In this document: one piece after another, positions 5,749 through 5,942 of the stretch | Position numbering within the stretch: position 1 is the stretch's first letter | Layout: every line of letters starts with the position of its first letter | Origin: Flavobacteriaceae bacterium | GTDB lineage: Bacteria > Bacteroidota > Bacteroidia > Flavobacteriales > Flavobacteriaceae | NCBI GenBank assembly: GCA_947443815.1 | Contig: CANEXR010000187.1 | Coordinates: 1-5,942, forward strand | Length of the DNA: 5,942 bases | Direction of reading: 5' to 3' | Made by a program: the position numbers and the translations under genes | Notes under the pieces: generated by a model | Databases searched by the model: none | Told to the model about the DNA's origin: nothing | The model's input: the letters and a program-made list of their open reading frames with translations, nothing else

Positions 5749-5942
5749 TTATTCTGAAATTCGTTTTTGACCTTTATATCCAAACAGCAAAATGACAACA
5801 AAACAAATTAATGGGACGATATATCCGTTTTGAATATTTCCCGTTTTATCCGAAATTAAACCCAGAACGGGAGGTAATAATGCCCCTCCTACAATAGCCA
5901 TTACTATCAATGAAGAGCCAATTTTAGTATTGTGTTCTAAGC
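5749..5942 (-). CDS. fucP: L-fucose:H+ symporter (FucP/FHS family), C-terminal fragment
   Basis: Reading the minus strand from the window edge gives 63 residues ending in a TAA stop, starting LEHNTKIGSS. The gene runs out of the window at its 5' end. Two hydrophobic segments are visible, about residues 7-29 (with IVMAIVGGALLPPVLG) and 40-54 (YIVPLICFVVILLFG). They are separated by the polar SDKTGNIQ loop and followed by a short basic tail. This matches the last two membrane helices of FucP, whose E. coli version has the same GSS-IVM-I-GG pattern, a GNI loop and a P-LCF-V helix. The protein would import L-fucose with protons across the inner membrane; FHS relatives also carry other sugars, such as glucose and galactose, so the substrate is not settled by this fragment. 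It lies 12 bp before uxaA and is surely in the same operon. Confidence 0.85.
   Translation of the reverse strand, partial: LEHNTKIGSSLIVMAIVGGALLPPVLGLISDKTGNIQNGYIVPLICFVVILLFGYKGQKRISE

Noticed and set aside
5561..5770. Plus-strand frame across the fucP-uxaA junction
   Set aside because: It is antisense to the conserved SAF domain of UxaA and to the FucP tail, and its composition is that of a reverse-strand shadow.
4081..5942. Hexuronate (galacturonate) catabolism operon suggested by the UxaA family name
   Set aside because: The transporter fragment matches FucP instead of a uronate carrier such as ExuT, and the following SDR and lutABC genes have no role in the uronate route. Not excluded until the flanks are seen.
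1..5942. CRISPR array, tRNA, rRNA, insertion sequence, toxin-antitoxin or defence genes
   Set aside because: No spaced direct repeats, RNA-gene signatures, transposase or defence domains are visible; coding space is filled by the six metabolic genes.

Overview
The window is a single minus-strand gene block from what looks like a flavobacterium (phylum Bacteroidota, Flavobacterium-like). The evidence is AT-rich DNA, very AT-rich spacers, start codons preceded by A-rich leaders instead of Shine-Dalgarno sequences, and protein families typical of Flavobacteriia. No organism can be named from the sequence alone. All five complete genes and the one partial gene read right to left, so the transcription order is the reverse of the coordinates.

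Layout in transcription order: (1) 5942-5749, the last 63 residues of an L-fucose:H+ symporter of the FucP/FHS family, cut by the window edge. (2) 5736-4081, a full-length UxaA-family (altronate dehydratase-type) sugar-acid dehydratase, starting 12 bp after the transporter. (3) 3961-3188, an NAD-type short-chain dehydrogenase. (4) 2975-2238, lutA. (5) 2072-705, lutB. (6) 705-130, lutC, overlapping lutB by one base (TAATG). The last three encode the LutABC L-lactate oxidation complex. The gene-free stretches are 1-129, 2073-2237, 2976-3187 and 3962-4080, all below 300 bp. Three of them carry conspicuous inverted repeats.

How the genes fit together: the simplest reading is import and non-phosphorylating breakdown of a 6-deoxy sugar, most likely L-fucose, with L-rhamnose or a relative as alternatives. 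FucP imports the sugar. An aldonate made by enzymes outside the window is dehydrated by the UxaA-type enzyme to a 2-keto-3-deoxy acid, which the SDR oxidises. The known routes of this type end in pyruvate plus L-lactate (or lactaldehyde, which is oxidised to lactate), and LutABC turns L-lactate into pyruvate. The missing steps (sugar dehydrogenase, lactonase, diketo-acid hydrolase or aldolase) would be expected just beyond the window edges. This is a context inference; no single protein here proves the substrate.

Outside the genes, the notable structures are: a near-perfect 57-bp palindrome and a second GC-rich hairpin after lutC (1-110); a long imperfect inverted repeat between lutA and lutB (2121-2191); a set of mutually exclusive hairpins between the SDR gene and lutA (3093-3147); and an exact 16-bp duplication of the SDR 3' end upstream of lutA. 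I see no CRISPR array, tRNA, rRNA, transposase or phage gene. I found no clearly new multi-gene system: the block is a recognisable catabolic operon with an interesting composition.
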